DNA of 64,000 bases from Rotaria macrura. Taxonomy: Eukaryota > Rotifera > Eurotatoria > Philodinida > Philodinidae. Within the stretch, counting starts at the first letter, position 1; each line of letters begins with the position of its first letter. The translations under genes and the position numbers were made by a program. Shown in pieces: positions 13,401-25,718 of the stretch. The notes beneath the pieces were generated by a model. That model saw only the letters and a program-made list of their open reading frames with translations. It was not told the DNA's origin and searched no databases. The stretch lies in contig OENT01000236.1 of the NCBI GenBank assembly GCA_900239685.1, forward strand, positions 1 through 64,000, in the 5' to 3' direction.

Positions 13401-14462
13401 AAGAATTTAGTACAGGGAAGTTAAGTACGGTAAAACCCTTGCACATCATAGAATTAATAGGAAAATTTTCTTAAGTTTTCACGTATCTGCGAAAAACGTA
13501 CTGAGAAACTCTGATCAAAGTAACGTAAAAAAAATCCAGCAGTGTTCAAACTTTCCCAAAAGTAAATTTTCTTAACCCAAAAACACTTCTCCTATACAGC
13601 CTAAGTCTTACTCTTAATGATCCCACTGACCACAAGAAATTTTCCATATGACTATATTCGGAACATTTCTATCTGGTCTATAGAAGAAACTACATCCTAT
13701 TCAAGAGATAAAGAAAAAATTTTGAAACTTCTGACAGTGCTTAGTAATTTCTAAAATTTCTCTTGTTTTTCAGGGTACGGTTTGTGTCTTCTTAACAGGT
13801 TGGGAGAAATTTTCTCCCTATAGTGATCGGGAAATTTCTGTTGTAATTGAGAAAGTTGTCGCTTCGTTGGAGATTTGCGTTTTAAGGGAAATTTACTTTT
13901 TCGGAACTTAAAATATACTTCTAATTTCCAGTAAGATATTATTATCAGATTATCAGGAAATTTGATGCAGGGATAAGATCCGAAGGCTGTCTTTTTTATA
14001 AGATTTTATATCAGATTTCAGAGACTAGAATTCGATCTAATTTTACAAGACTCAGTATCTGATGGTTAAACCTGCAACGTAAATTGTATGAATGATTGTG
14101 CACCAAATTTTACAGCTCATTCCTGATGAATTACTAGCATTTTAGAATATCATTGATTTTCTTTCAAGATTGCTTTGCTCTTCATTGTTTCCAGCAGTCG
14201 TTTTCTCGTGAATGGACGTATTATAGCGAATCATATAATACTCACATATTTTTGTATATTTGCTACTTTTTATTAATTAATCTGAATGATTTTACTAAAG
14301 GCAGATTCCTAACGTGTTTGGGTTTAGTACGTATCTTGTCAGTATTAAGAACGTTTCGAGTGTGAACTCGAAATGCTAGCTTTCAGTATTGTTGACTCTT
14401 CTTGTATAGCTCTCCCCTGGAAAAAAACTCTTTTAGGTTTACTACCGCTGTAGTACGTTTTT
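10452..14462. other. Gene-poor region
   Basis: Four kilobases with only short open frames (up to about 88 codons), none with splice partners or recognisable motifs. 10529-10534 is the likely poly(A) signal of the upstream gene. A C-rich stretch lies around 12674-12690. Decayed mobile sequence is possible, but nothing identifiable remains. Confidence 0.4.
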
Positions 14463-14994
14463 TTGTACTCAAAAAAGTGAGTACACTCTAGAATCGGTCA
14501 GTGTGTCCGGCCGTTCACCCGATAACTCTTTATAAATACATTCGATTGAGCTGAAATTTTGTGCACGAAATTGTCTCATCAATATCTCGGTCGAGTTCGA
14601 AGATGAGAAGGATCCATTAGGAAATGGCTGAGTTATCGAAAAAATTGTCATTATTAACCAAAAATCCCTGAGGTGGGGTACAGAGATTTTTTCAAGAAAA
14701 AGTTTTTTCTCTGACTTATCCACAACCTATAAAAATCGACTCAGTTTTTAACGTTGATTCCGAATCTGATATTAGTTTTGAACAATTTCTAAAAGAACAT
14801 CGCCAAAAAAAGGTCTCAAATGCACAAAAACTGCATCTAGAAACAAAATTGCCTATGTATGTCTGAGATGATCAGTAGTTTTGGAGTTTCCCAAAAAGGT
14901 TTACCAAGATACTTCATCCGTGCACACATTCTAGAATGACTGATTTGTCTCATTCACTTTTTGAAGTACACATAACTCTCGGACTTAAGTCCAA
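14463..14994 (-). mobile_element. Copy B of the ~0.53-kb dispersed repeat, inverted
   Basis: This is the reverse complement of 2124-2647. It keeps the terminal palindrome GGACTTAAGTCC (14981-14992) and both inverted ends (GTACTCAAAAAAGTGAGTAC at the low-coordinate end and CACTTTTTGAAGTACAC at the other). It differs from copy A by scattered substitutions and a few small indels. The one open frame inside it belongs to the repeat and is not a host gene. Confidence 0.75.
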
Positions 14995-16162
14995 CGTTTT
15001 TTCTTTACCATGAGTCACTTCGTACGTAACTTTCTTGTTCTAACATCTGCATGGTCATGTTTCTGAGTGTCTCGCAGATAATAGTAATGAACAGCACTTC
15101 GACACTACGGATAGTTATTTACATAACGATAAGGAAAGTTGTGAAGATCTATATGCGCCAAATTGATTTTGATCATATTTATGATTATATATTGAATACT
15201 AACTCAGGAGTAATTGAAATGGGCCACAGTGACATATTGAGTGTGAGTGAACAAGATTAGCGTAATAATCTTTATCAATCTGGATTTTTATGTGGATTTC
15301 ACAAAAAAATTAAAAATGCTGCTAAGCCTCTGACAGAAATATTATCAACTTGATGAATTCGTTGTTTCTCCTCGGTTTAATGTCCTATATTGATTTTAGG
15401 AAGTATGACTATTCGAAAGTACGCGAAACGTGAACCAAAATTTTCAAAAGTGTTGATCGACTGAATAGAACTTTAACGAGACTAGTTCAAACAGCAGTAG
15501 GTAAAACAGAGTTGGTGCTTGTATCTCGGTCTTTGAGACAACGTATCACGTACAAGATTGAAAAATGACATGTATATAACAACTAATTTCGTAAAAATAA
15601 TTTTTCACTTCACAAACGATTGATATTTTATCACATATCAATAGTTTAAATTCTATTTATTCTAGTGAATAAATGACACCTAGTCAACAACAGAAAATTG
15701 TATGATTACTTCAATAAGATTCACTTTTGAATATTAATTAAACTTTATTAATTATTGAAAAATCTCTTTGTCGAAGATTGATTGAGAAAAAACATTGCCA
15801 GCATCTCAGCACTAATAAAAACAATAAATATAATTACAAAAGAGCTGTGTAGAATTGAATTATACAACATATTGTTATATGTTGCTTTATTTTTTAAATT
15901 TGAATACCATACAGACTGTATCCAACGCATACCATCAGATTAGTCACTAGAAAAAGACTTGAAATTCATAATTAACAATTCTTTTTACGAATATTCCCTA
16001 GTAACATCCTTTATCTGTGTCAATACACGAAAAGGATGCTTTAGTTTTGTATTCGTATATTTTTCAACATGTTTTCAGGCATCATGATAAACTAAATCGC
16101 TTCCTAATAAAATAATTCTATTTCATTCGGCCATTTTTTAGAAATGTGCATTTATACATATA
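14995..16162. other. Gene-poor region
   Basis: AT-rich sequence with short open frames only. No supported feature. Confidence 0.4.
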
Positions 16163-16998
16163 CAGTAGCGGACAAAAGTCTCCATCCACCCAGATCTCAG
16201 CTACCACAAACACTAGGGGTCTGAAAATGTGTACGTATATAATCCAACAACGATGTAGATCAGAGCCATAAGCTTAGTTCGATTGCTAACAAGCAACAAA
16301 AAGTATGATGGATGGTAATGAATAGCACTTATTTTTCGTATGAACTACATATGTATTTTGGAAAAGAAAAAGATTCATGGTCCAGTAGATTTTCTCATTA
16401 TTCACGGTCATACTCCAGCTATCTACGCTATAAGTTTCATCGAAACCCATAAATCTTTACTACATTTGTCGCCACCAATGGTGACTATTTCGAGAGTGAA
16501 AAACTTCCTGTTACATTTTTAAGAGCATAACTGAGCAATTCTTGAATAAACCTAGTCCAAAATTGTACAGAAGTCTTGCTTGTAGCTGAACATTGTTGTC
16601 CACAAGTCTCACGAATGAAATATCTTGCAAAGAGAAATAATGCGTCATGCATAATCATGTGGGTGCTAAGGAATCAAAGATGTCCAAAAGTAGAAATCTT
16701 ACAGTGAATAACATGATCTTTTGAGTGAAGAAAGACTTGACAACGTGCTTCAGTTATATAGTAAAATATCAAGAATTAATCATGTATTTGATAAAAACCA
16801 TCGCAAAATTTCATTGACAGATTTGTCAAGTGCAAAATTGGGTAGCAAAAACGGCTCTGCTCATTATGATTCTGGTTGTATTTGAACAATCTGAATGAGT
16901 TCATCGCTCTAATCTACATTCTTAATGGATTATATGTACATTAGTTTTCAAACCTCCAGTAATTGTAGTGGCTGGAGTAAGTGGTTTGTCTGCTACTG
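16163..16998. mobile_element. Tc1/mariner-like element remnant
   Basis: The left end reads CAGTAGCGGACAAAAGTCTC and the right end, on the opposite strand, CAGTAGCAGACAAACCACTT. Both are directly flanked by TA, the target duplicated by the Tc1/mariner superfamily, and the end sequence resembles the CAGTxGCGGACAAAA ends of Tc1-type elements. The 836-bp interior has no long open frame, only a 60-codon stretch at 16340-16522 that I cannot match to a transposase. It is therefore a decayed or internally deleted copy. Orientation is not determined. Confidence 0.65.
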
Positions 16999-19652
16999 TA
17001 TATATACGTTTTTGATCATGCGATTACTTAAGTAAATGAGCTGTTGTATCGAGTTACAACGTTACAGAATCAATCGTTCATAAAAACGCATGATTCATAT
17101 ACGATATATGGCCATATTTGAAAATCTTCGGTAAAGGAAAATAAGCTTGAGAAGCTTCGCTGTTTTTCTCAGATCACGAAAACGCTCTTTGAATATCATC
17201 GATGAATCCGTAGTATGAACAATTCACAAAATCAGAAGACAGACTGGATGGTTTTTTTTCTATAGAAAAGTCCAGTAGAAAAAAAAGTTGTACATAACAT
17301 AGTCATACCTTTATTGTCACCGAAGAAACATATATAAAGAATATGCTGTCTGTTTCGTCAGCATATATACATAGATTTCGCACATGACAAAAGGATTATC
17401 AATAGGAGACTATTCTATCACATAAATGCACTGTCTACTTTGCGGAACTTCCAAGACATTTCCTTCCCTTTCAACAGATAAAACGCATAAAAGCCGAGAA
17501 GATGTCGCGACATCCTCTTTGAACATAGTTTTATAAAATTCTGATCTACATCGAAAATTGTCTATGAAAAAGCTATATTTTTATTCGTACGCTTCAAGTT
17601 ATTGTCTCCCAATATCGAATAGAATAATATTGAAAAACGAAATTTCGAAAAAATTGATAAATTGAAATCCCCTTCCCCCCAAAGAAATCAAGAACTTATA
17701 AGAAAGAATTATCAAAAGCAAACGTTTTGAAGTTTATGATAATAAATCAATAATACGGAAAAATCATAAAAGAACAGACCAATCACAACAATATTCATTT
17801 TAAGTTGAACGTAAGGTGAGAAGGGATTTTTCGACATTTTCCTTTTGAAAATGCAATGTAGCATAATTCGAACTTTTTCCGTTCGAAATTGCACTCCTTA
17901 TGGATTTGGCTTTTTGAGATATTTTTTTTCGGCATTTTTCTTTTCAAACTTTTACTTTTTCCAGATTTTTGTTTTCGAAAATTTTTCTTTCGAATTTCGA
18001 ATAGCAACTTCACTTCAGCACGCTTTCTGATGTAGTGTTGCATAATAGCAGAGCACATTTGATTACGAATAAGCATAAGAATTTTCATGCGACATAACTT
18101 TTCTGTTATGTATTTTCGTATAGATAACGATTTCTAATTCCGAATTCCGAAAAATTTAACTTTGAACATTGACTAATGCAGAGACGATGAATTTGAGATG
18201 ACAAAGATTGGCATTATCTTCTTTCATAACCCTAAAATTTCAGTGGAAACTAAATTGGTATCATTCGATTATTCTTCATGTTCCGTCGGTATGTCTTCAA
18301 TACACAATAATCAACGTAAACATTCTTCTTTTGATAAATGAGTTGTTTTATGATTAGCCGGAGGACAGGCGAGTAAATCAATAAAACGAAAGCTAACAGA
18401 TACTCGGCTTCATACACTCTAATGTCAACTACAGTATTTTTGGAAGTTATCGCAAATTGTTATTCTTTGCATTTAATTGTTTGTCTTGTTGCGTATCGTA
18501 TCGTATCATTTGTTAACATCACATTGAAGAAAAAGGATTTTTCTTGTGTCATTCAATTAATAAAATCCTCTTCAAACTTCACATCATAGAGTTATGCAAT
18601 AGAAATAGTACACGACGATAGCAATAAAGTCATTTATTAAACTGGCAACAATCCTTCAGAAACCTATTACTTAAAAACATATAGAAAAATGAAATATGTA
18701 TCTTCTTAGTATTCTTAATTTTAACAAATAATATACAATACACCTTCTCTTATAAAGTGCGACACGAAATCTAAAACGTACATCATTCAACCGATGTAAA
18801 GATTCGTTCTCTCGACAATTTTTGTTTTAGAACAAAAAAGATATCGCACTAATACCAGTTAATATTTGTGACAGACTGTCGACAGTACGTTCTTTTTTCG
18901 CATACTTCTAATTGAAGACTTGAAATTACTGCCGATTTAAACACCTCTTTCATTTTTACTCATTAGAAAAAATAAACATACACAGATGTAACGATAATCG
19001 GCAGAAAAAAAACTAGGAAATCACATGCACATATATTATCTGTGCTATAATTGAGTAAGAAATCGGAAAAAGCAAAGAAGAAACGCTTCCGCTCACTATT
19101 ATCTCATTACTATATAATGCTGGTTGCTCCATAATACCCATCATACTAAGTACACTAGTTTTCGTTGTTACAGAAATATGTTTTGTTTTCTTCTCATCTA
19201 CAACTATTCACTTGAATATCTGAATATGAGAAAAATGGAAATCATTCAATGAGAAAAGAGGCATGTACACCTTTTTCTAATTTTTTTTCTAGAACATCCA
19301 AGTAAAGATCACACATGTGGAGTGATCAAGCATTAGGTTCTGAATTCGTTCTCAAATAAATATTTCTATCAGAAGATCACACAAAAATTGATTGAATCAT
19401 AGAATCGAGTTAAGACAGTAGCCATCAAATAGTGGATAGTATCAAAACTGATGGTCGAGGAAGATTTTCAGATCTATGTATAGTTTGTTGCATGAAAAGA
19501 TATTGCACATCATGATTATGATTTGCTTTGAATTGTAAAAATAATTTTGGACGTGGTGACGACGATGCTTGCTATGTAATCATCGATGATGATTATATTT
19601 TCATTTATTTTCTTTTTTTGAGCAACACATAATAATAATAATGATCAAAACG
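16999..19652. other. Gene-poor region with two degenerate TTCGACATTTTCC motifs
   Basis: No supported gene. Copies of the window-start motif occur at 17827-17845 and 17929-17945. The opposing open frames between 17712 and 18088 are low-complexity K/F-rich shadows of pyrimidine-rich DNA. Confidence 0.4.
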
Positions 19653-20128
19653 TTACAAAGTCGCACGAGTAACATATTCACCATCATTAGGATGATAAAT
19701 AAGATATTGTAGACATTGACAGTTTTGAGATGATGATGTTGGATGATTCAAAGTATAAATAGATTCGTCATGATGTAATTTACGTCTTATCTAAAAAAAA
19801 ATCAAAACATCAATAGTCATTTTTCATGATAAAGGTTGTCTATATTTTGTTTGGAAGTCACTTGTATACTGATGATTAATCTTATTCGTGTTTTATCAGA
19901 TCGATTTACACGATGACTTTATGTAAATTCAATAATGAACTCAATTCAAAAGTGAACAAAATATGATGCGCCTATGTAGAATTTAAGTATAATTCTGTTA
20001 TCATTACTCGATGGAGACATATTATTTTTATCTATTTCTCGCAAAATTTGTGTGTTTACTGATAAGTATCTGGTAAACGAAGACCTATTACTGTTGTACA
20101 TTGTAGACGAAGTATACAAAGACAACTA
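19653..20128 (-). CDS. 3' end of an unrecognised minus-strand gene
   Basis: A terminal exon (19653 to about 19785-19790) reads RKLHHDESIYTLNHPTSSS, then NCQCLQYLIYHPNDGEYVT, then a TAA at 19653-19655. Upstream on the same strand, 20060-20128 can encode CLCILRLQCTTVIGLRLPDT, with an acceptor (TTTTGCAG) and a GTAAAC donor. The two join in phase if the second of two nearby acceptors of the last exon is used (TYQ followed by RKLHH). The amino-acid make-up is protein-like and both exons have good acceptors, but I do not recognise a family and could not place earlier exons, so the gene is incomplete here. Confidence 0.4.
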
Positions 20129-22572
20129 CTGCAAAATAATAACTGTATAGCGATGGTCATATATTGTTTATAAATTCTTCTAAAAGTAATGATCTATAAT
20201 GTTAGTGAATTATCTACGATCTTTTTGATTTTTGATCGACTCTTTTTTACATTGTTTTTTTTGAAAAAGTAAATTATAAAAAATCTACACTTCCTGAGAG
20301 ATATTGAATTGTTTCATATTAATAATGCTATGCTTTCCTCGTTTTGGAGTCAACGCTTTTTTTGAAAATCGATTTAAGTCATAGTTTGTTTTTAACATCT
20401 TTCGTACATCACCATGCCGATTTTATTGTTTGATCAAATCAACTGAAAAACCAATCGAATGAATTGAAGCTTAGAATATAAAATCAAAAATCATCATCAA
20501 CTAGTAGTGCTTAATTGTCGTATGTAAAACAACAATAATGTTCTATTCATAATCATCTACATTCTCATTGCTAGTCTATCGTTTACGCTTGAACACACCA
20601 TGATAGAAATCGAAACAAATTTCAATGAATCTCAATACGATCCCAAGTAGTAAGGACACTGAAGTATTCATTTTTTTTTCACCTATCTATACAGAACCAG
20701 ATTTATTAACTACTGTTTTTCTGGCTCAAAGTAAAAGATATTTCACCAAATCAGTTCGTAATCTATCTGAGCAGTTGAAAATATCATACTAATTAATACA
20801 GATTATATATTTCTCTACTGTATCTAATTCAAGAGATATTTATGAGATTTCGTTTGAAATACCCGAGTGTCACCTTGCACTTCGCTTGTAATTGTAAACC
20901 TGATAAGGTATTTGACTCTTTGTTTCTGTTACCTATAAGAGACACTGCTACGTCTATGTTGCATCGACTGAGTTTTTTCGTATTGCGTCTTCATGAAACA
21001 ATGTAGGTGATACTATTTTAGAGTAATAGTAATTCAGTATATATCATTTGCAGCTATCATTCAACGTAAAATAATCGGTTGAACTGCCTGATTAATAAAT
21101 GTCATTGCATTTACTTTTATCAATGATACTTTCATATTTCATGATTCGATGCAAGCGATGAGAGAAGATGCATGCATTCATTGTTCATGTTTATTTGTCT
21201 CTATATCGAACGTATCTTGATTATGATTTGTTCGTTGATAACAAATAGATATGCAGAGAAAGCATCACAGGTGACGTTATGATCGCAATAATCTCTGGAG
21301 ACTCAACTATCCAACAGTTTCTCTAGTGTACCTTTTTTCTCTTCTCTCGCATGTAAAGTTGTTTTTTTTCCTTCTCTTTTCTTGCTTTCCTCTCATCTAG
21401 CTTTCAGTCATTCTTTGTCTTTGTCTTATTTGTTTTGTTTTGACCAAATAGGAAAGCAATTACTATTTATTTGCCGTTTTTGCCAGGTAGCGAGCTATTT
21501 TTATTCTCCTATTGTAGCTATCCTTTTATTCTCGTGTAGGATTGTTGTTTCTTTGTAGAATATTTTGTTTTGGAAATACAAGAAAAAAAAACTCTTGTCA
21601 TTGATGCATAAGGTTATCTTGCTTTATTCTTTGTTTCATTAAATGATAAGAAAAATCCAATGTCATCACGAAAACTTGATGAGTAAGAAAAAGAATTGTA
21701 TTCGATGGGAGAAAACGGAGCGAAAAAAAAAAGATTTTGACGAAATTGCTTCATCATTGGTTCGATTACGACTAGATATTTATTTTTTGTTTCGTTACTC
21801 TTATTTATTATTATATTATCTTGAGAAAGCAAGTGAAGATGTTAAGTATATGCATGCATTTCTTTTTGCATATACTTCCTTTTCTTCTCTGCTCTCATCT
21901 AACTAGGGAAAAAGAAACAACAATAAGACACATTTTGCCTTCTTCATCTTAGCATTATATACGACGTTAATGTCGCCGTCGTCGTCTAATGGTTGTTTAC
22001 TGTTTTGTTATGTTAACATTCATTCATAGCAATCTCGTCTCTTTTTCGCTTTTTGGCATGTAAAAGTGCGTGTATGCTTACGCATGTATTTTTTTCTTTA
22101 TGTTGAGTACGAGAAAAGTGACTAGAGACGTTTATGTGTACCCACTCTTCTTTTAATAGTTCATATGAGTCGTCCAGTATATTGAACTAGTTCTACGGTA
22201 GAATTTTTATTTTTTTTCCTCGTTGACTCGTTCGTTTGATGGACGGAACGGGCTAAAATAAACATGCGTTGAGAGAGTGAAATAGACCTCGCAACATCTA
22301 TTTAGACGACGCACAGAAACGAAATAGTGTCATCGATACTACCCATTTATGAGACAGTTAACGTATAGTATAATGTCGTCATTAATAGAATCTGTGTTTT
22401 TTTTCTAGATCATCATCTCCAATCAATTATTTATTCTGTCCATACTGATTCTATAAACAACAACAGAAAACACTTAATCGACGTAAGGAAGAAATTTCAT
22501 CTGTTCCATTTATCTTTCATATTTATGGTAATTACATTTTTCAATATATTAGTGAAATAGAGTCAAATAAAT
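20129..22572. other. Intergenic region; possible 5' exons of the minus-strand gene
   Basis: Pyrimidine-rich around 21330-21440 and 21880-22120. Short open frames only. Unseen 5' exons of the minus-strand gene and the promoter of the plus-strand gene at 22573 probably lie here, but I can support neither specifically. Confidence 0.35.
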
Positions 22573-23213
22573 ATGATGATGACTATGGATCAATCAATTG
22601 GTAAATAAAATACTATTCATCTATGACTTTAATATATATATATGTGTATTTTATTTTTCCTTGCTAGGTTTTGATAATGCCTTGATAAATTTTAACAATC
22701 AAAATAATGCATTTAATCAATCATCATTATTATTAACTGATCCCGATGTTGATTGGAGTGTTTTTGAAAATGCTGGTATATAAACAATAAGAATTCGACA
22801 ACGATTAAATAATAATTCTCTTTTTTTTTTTTTGTTTTGCTATTGTTATTGTAGATCGATATTTATTACGTGATGATAGTGCATGGATAACTCGTTTAAG
22901 TAAAGATTTTTGGTGGAATCTCGAACGTATATCAGAAATGACAACAACAGAAGTTCATCCTACTCAAAAAATGAACTCGACTAAACAAATTCCTCCACAA
23001 GTTTCATCTATGCAATTAGATGGTATTTCGACACGTAAAATTGTTGGTCAACGTTCAACAATAACTCGACCAAATAAAACTAACATTCCAATGAAAACAA
23101 ATACTTCATCTAAATTCGATCAAGATATTGATTATAATCCATTTCAATCGAAAATATCATTTGATAATAATATATGGACAAATTATTCACAAAATGCAAT
23201 CCCATGGCAATAA
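22573..23213 (+). CDS. Small three-exon gene, unrecognised (164 residues)
   Basis: Exons 22573-22600, 22668-22775 and 22855-23213 all meet in phase 1, with donors GTAAAT and GTATAT and acceptors TGCTAG and TTGTAG; the introns are 67 and 79 nt. The ATG at 22573 follows an AT-rich leader and is in a run of Met codons (MMMTMDQ). The middle of the product has a compact, Trp-rich segment (DVDWSVFENADRYLLRD, WITRLSKDFWWNLERISEM); the rest is Asn/Ser/Thr-rich and likely disordered, ending IWTNYSQNAIPWQ. I do not recognise a domain. The exon structure and codon sense make it a believable gene, possibly lineage-restricted. It converges on the minus-strand exon at 23626-23728. Confidence 0.6.
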
Positions 23214-23625
23214 GTAAAACTAAAGTCAATCATATATCCTATCTTGAATATGCACATTTAATTTTCTTGTCCTGTGATTGATTCTTAAAAACTCTCTTTC
23301 TAATAGTAGTTAGCCATGCATGTTTGCAATAACAGTTTCTAAGAATTCTTCTTCCGTTTTCATACTTCTTTTCCGTCCTCTGGTAAGCCTTTTGAAATCC
23401 TTCGACGATCAATCGAAAAATGATAACACAAAATTCGTGCATAACTGTCTGATGTTTATTAGTTGGCTATAAAGCAATAACAAAACAACAGTGAAATTTA
23501 ATGATACCAATGAATAGATCTTATCACAAAACAAAAAATAAAAACAAACAAAATATAAATAATTCGTCTTTAGCTTAGTGAGTAAATGAACAAAGAAATA
23601 TCCACTTGTATTCTATCCTTGTGTG
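23214..23625. other. Intergenic region between convergent genes
   Basis: About 400 bases of probable 3' untranslated sequence for both flanking genes. No other feature seen. Confidence 0.4.
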
Positions 23626-23728
23626 CTAGTCCTTTGTTTCTTTCGTTTCTTTTAATTGACCATCTCCGGTGGTGTTTGCATTTTCATCCCATTTATCATC
23701 AGAGATTAAAGATTCTTTGCTTTTTCTT
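23626..23728 (-). CDS. Terminal exon of an unplaced minus-strand gene
   Basis: On the minus strand an acceptor (GACTACAG) is followed by a 103-nt exon that reads RKSKESLISDDKWDEN and then TTGDGQLKETKETKD before TAG at 23626-23628. It enters in phase 2. The hydrophilic Lys/Glu/Asp-rich tail looks like a cytoplasmic C-terminus. A possible upstream exon near 24100-24137 (acceptor ATTTCAG) does not join in an obvious way, so the rest of the gene is not placed. No family recognised. Confidence 0.4.
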
Positions 23729-25718
23729 CTGTAGTCAAAACAGTGAATAGATAATAAAAAGACAAGCTAATGCAAACACTTCATGTTTCATCTTTTCTCG
23801 CTTCGGTTCGAATGCTCATTTTCTTTTCGTTTAAAATTATAATTCAGATATTTCGTTTTTTCTTCTCTCTCGTCTTGTTCCGGTGTGTGCGTCCGTCTTT
23901 TCTTTCTATATGTTGGGTGCTTGTTTGAACGATATATTGAGTTTGACGTAGTGATTATCTTGTTTTTTTCTTCTTCTTTGTTAGTCATGTCTTATTACAG
24001 TTATGTATATTCATTAATGCGTGCATATGTATATATTCTTGTTCTTTCTTTGTTTTTTTCTTCGCCTTAACTAAATAATCCTTCCAGAAATCAATGCATT
24101 TTGTGCTACTATTTGTCATTGTACTTGATTCTGTTTGTCTTTCCAACCTGAAATGATCAAAAAAACAATAACATATATATATATATATATACATATATGT
24201 ATCGATCTCTCATTTTGTATGCGATTGTATTTAGTTTAATTTCATTCTTCATTATTGTTTTCATGAGTTCTATTCATAGAAATTTAATTCAATAAATCCA
24301 ATAGAATGATATTGTCATGTGTCTGTTATGCAGAATTTTTTATGAGGGAATTAAAACTAGATTGAATAATTCTTCATAAAAAAAGTAACTGAAATGAAAT
24401 TGATCTAGAAATGTCAACATAGAAGAATATGTTGTGCTACATCTAGTAATACACTCGAGAGAACTCTTTAAAGTGAACAGCTGTTTTTCAGTAAAACTAC
24501 GATTTACTTGAACTTCGTTCTTGGTATGTCGTCATTTTTCTGATGCATACAACAAAAACCCCTTGGACAACTTGTTACTTTTGAAGTGTTTCCTATAATG
24601 GCATGTTGTGCATTTGACTCTTTCTCGTAGACACAATGCGATAGTGTTCTTTTATTTATATTTTCGGAAAAGAAATTCTTAACGAGCTGAGACTTGCCTA
24701 GTCAATCAATGTCAAGAGGAGCGTTTTTTGCATAGACGTGTGTCGATAAACATTGACAGTTTTCATGTGCGTCAAGTAGAATCACAAGATTTTTTTTGAA
24801 AAATCTCTCTCATAATTCGACAACAATATAGTCGTGGTAGAAAAACATAACTCACTCTTAACTGTCCTACTGTGTAAATAGCTCTTATCTTGATCAAAAA
24901 CTGATTCGACGCTAGACAAGGATACTTTGGTGTGTATTTTTTCACGTAATATACTTCAAGACAAACATACATCCTAAGATTAAAACTCTTTAGACACATA
25001 CTGCACTGAGGAAAAAAAAATTCAGAAGAACTATAAAAGTTTCAAATGGACTTTTTAGATATAAACGAAACTTATTATCATTCGTAGTCATATTTGCAAG
25101 GCTTCACTTAAGCTTAGTACACAAGTTCATTGAGTGATTCATATTCGAGTATTGTAATATTTTAGTTGCAGTGAAAAAAATTGAAGACATCAAAAACTGA
25201 ATGTCTTAGTACGATGGAGAAAAGTCATTTTGACAATAATAAGTAATAACTGAAAAGAATGATGATGTTCACATTCATATCATATGTAAAATTAAATGAA
25301 GATTTTTCAAAAATAACAATCAATAATATATATATATATATATATAGTAAAAATACATAGTCTAAAGAGAAGGAAAAAATTGACTATCTGTAATAGTACT
25401 TGAACTGAAAATCAATAAAATATATCTACGCTGAAATATTTTTCTTACAATCAACAATTGTTTCATCATGTGCATTGTATTACTCGTAATTACATGATAT
25501 ACGATACATATTATCATGTATTATGGAACAGAAACGAGTAACTTGTCACACGATTTGAAATTTAGTCTAAACAATACATTGAGAAACATTTTAGAAATTC
25601 GATCTGTTTTTTTTTCTTCGGCAAATTTATAATTAGATAGTATCTTAGTCTTGATTATATGAAAAATTAAAATACACATATTTATCATCGAAATGGTTTC
25701 CGTCCGCCGAAGTTATCC
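23729..25718. other. Region without an assigned gene
   Basis: AT-rich, with (TA)n runs at about 24173-24200 and 25325-25347. Exons of the minus-strand gene ending at 23626 may be hidden here. Nothing else supported. Confidence 0.35.
25325..25347. repeat. (AT)n microsatellite
   Basis: About eleven AT dinucleotides in a row. Confidence 0.8.

Noticed and set aside
14469-14723. Minus-strand open frame of 84 codons
   Set aside because: Lies wholly inside copy B of the dispersed repeat, and its counterpart in copy A is not maintained as a frame.
17712-18088. Overlapping frames on both strands rich in K and F
   Set aside because: Products of pyrimidine-rich repeat sequence; no complexity or motif.
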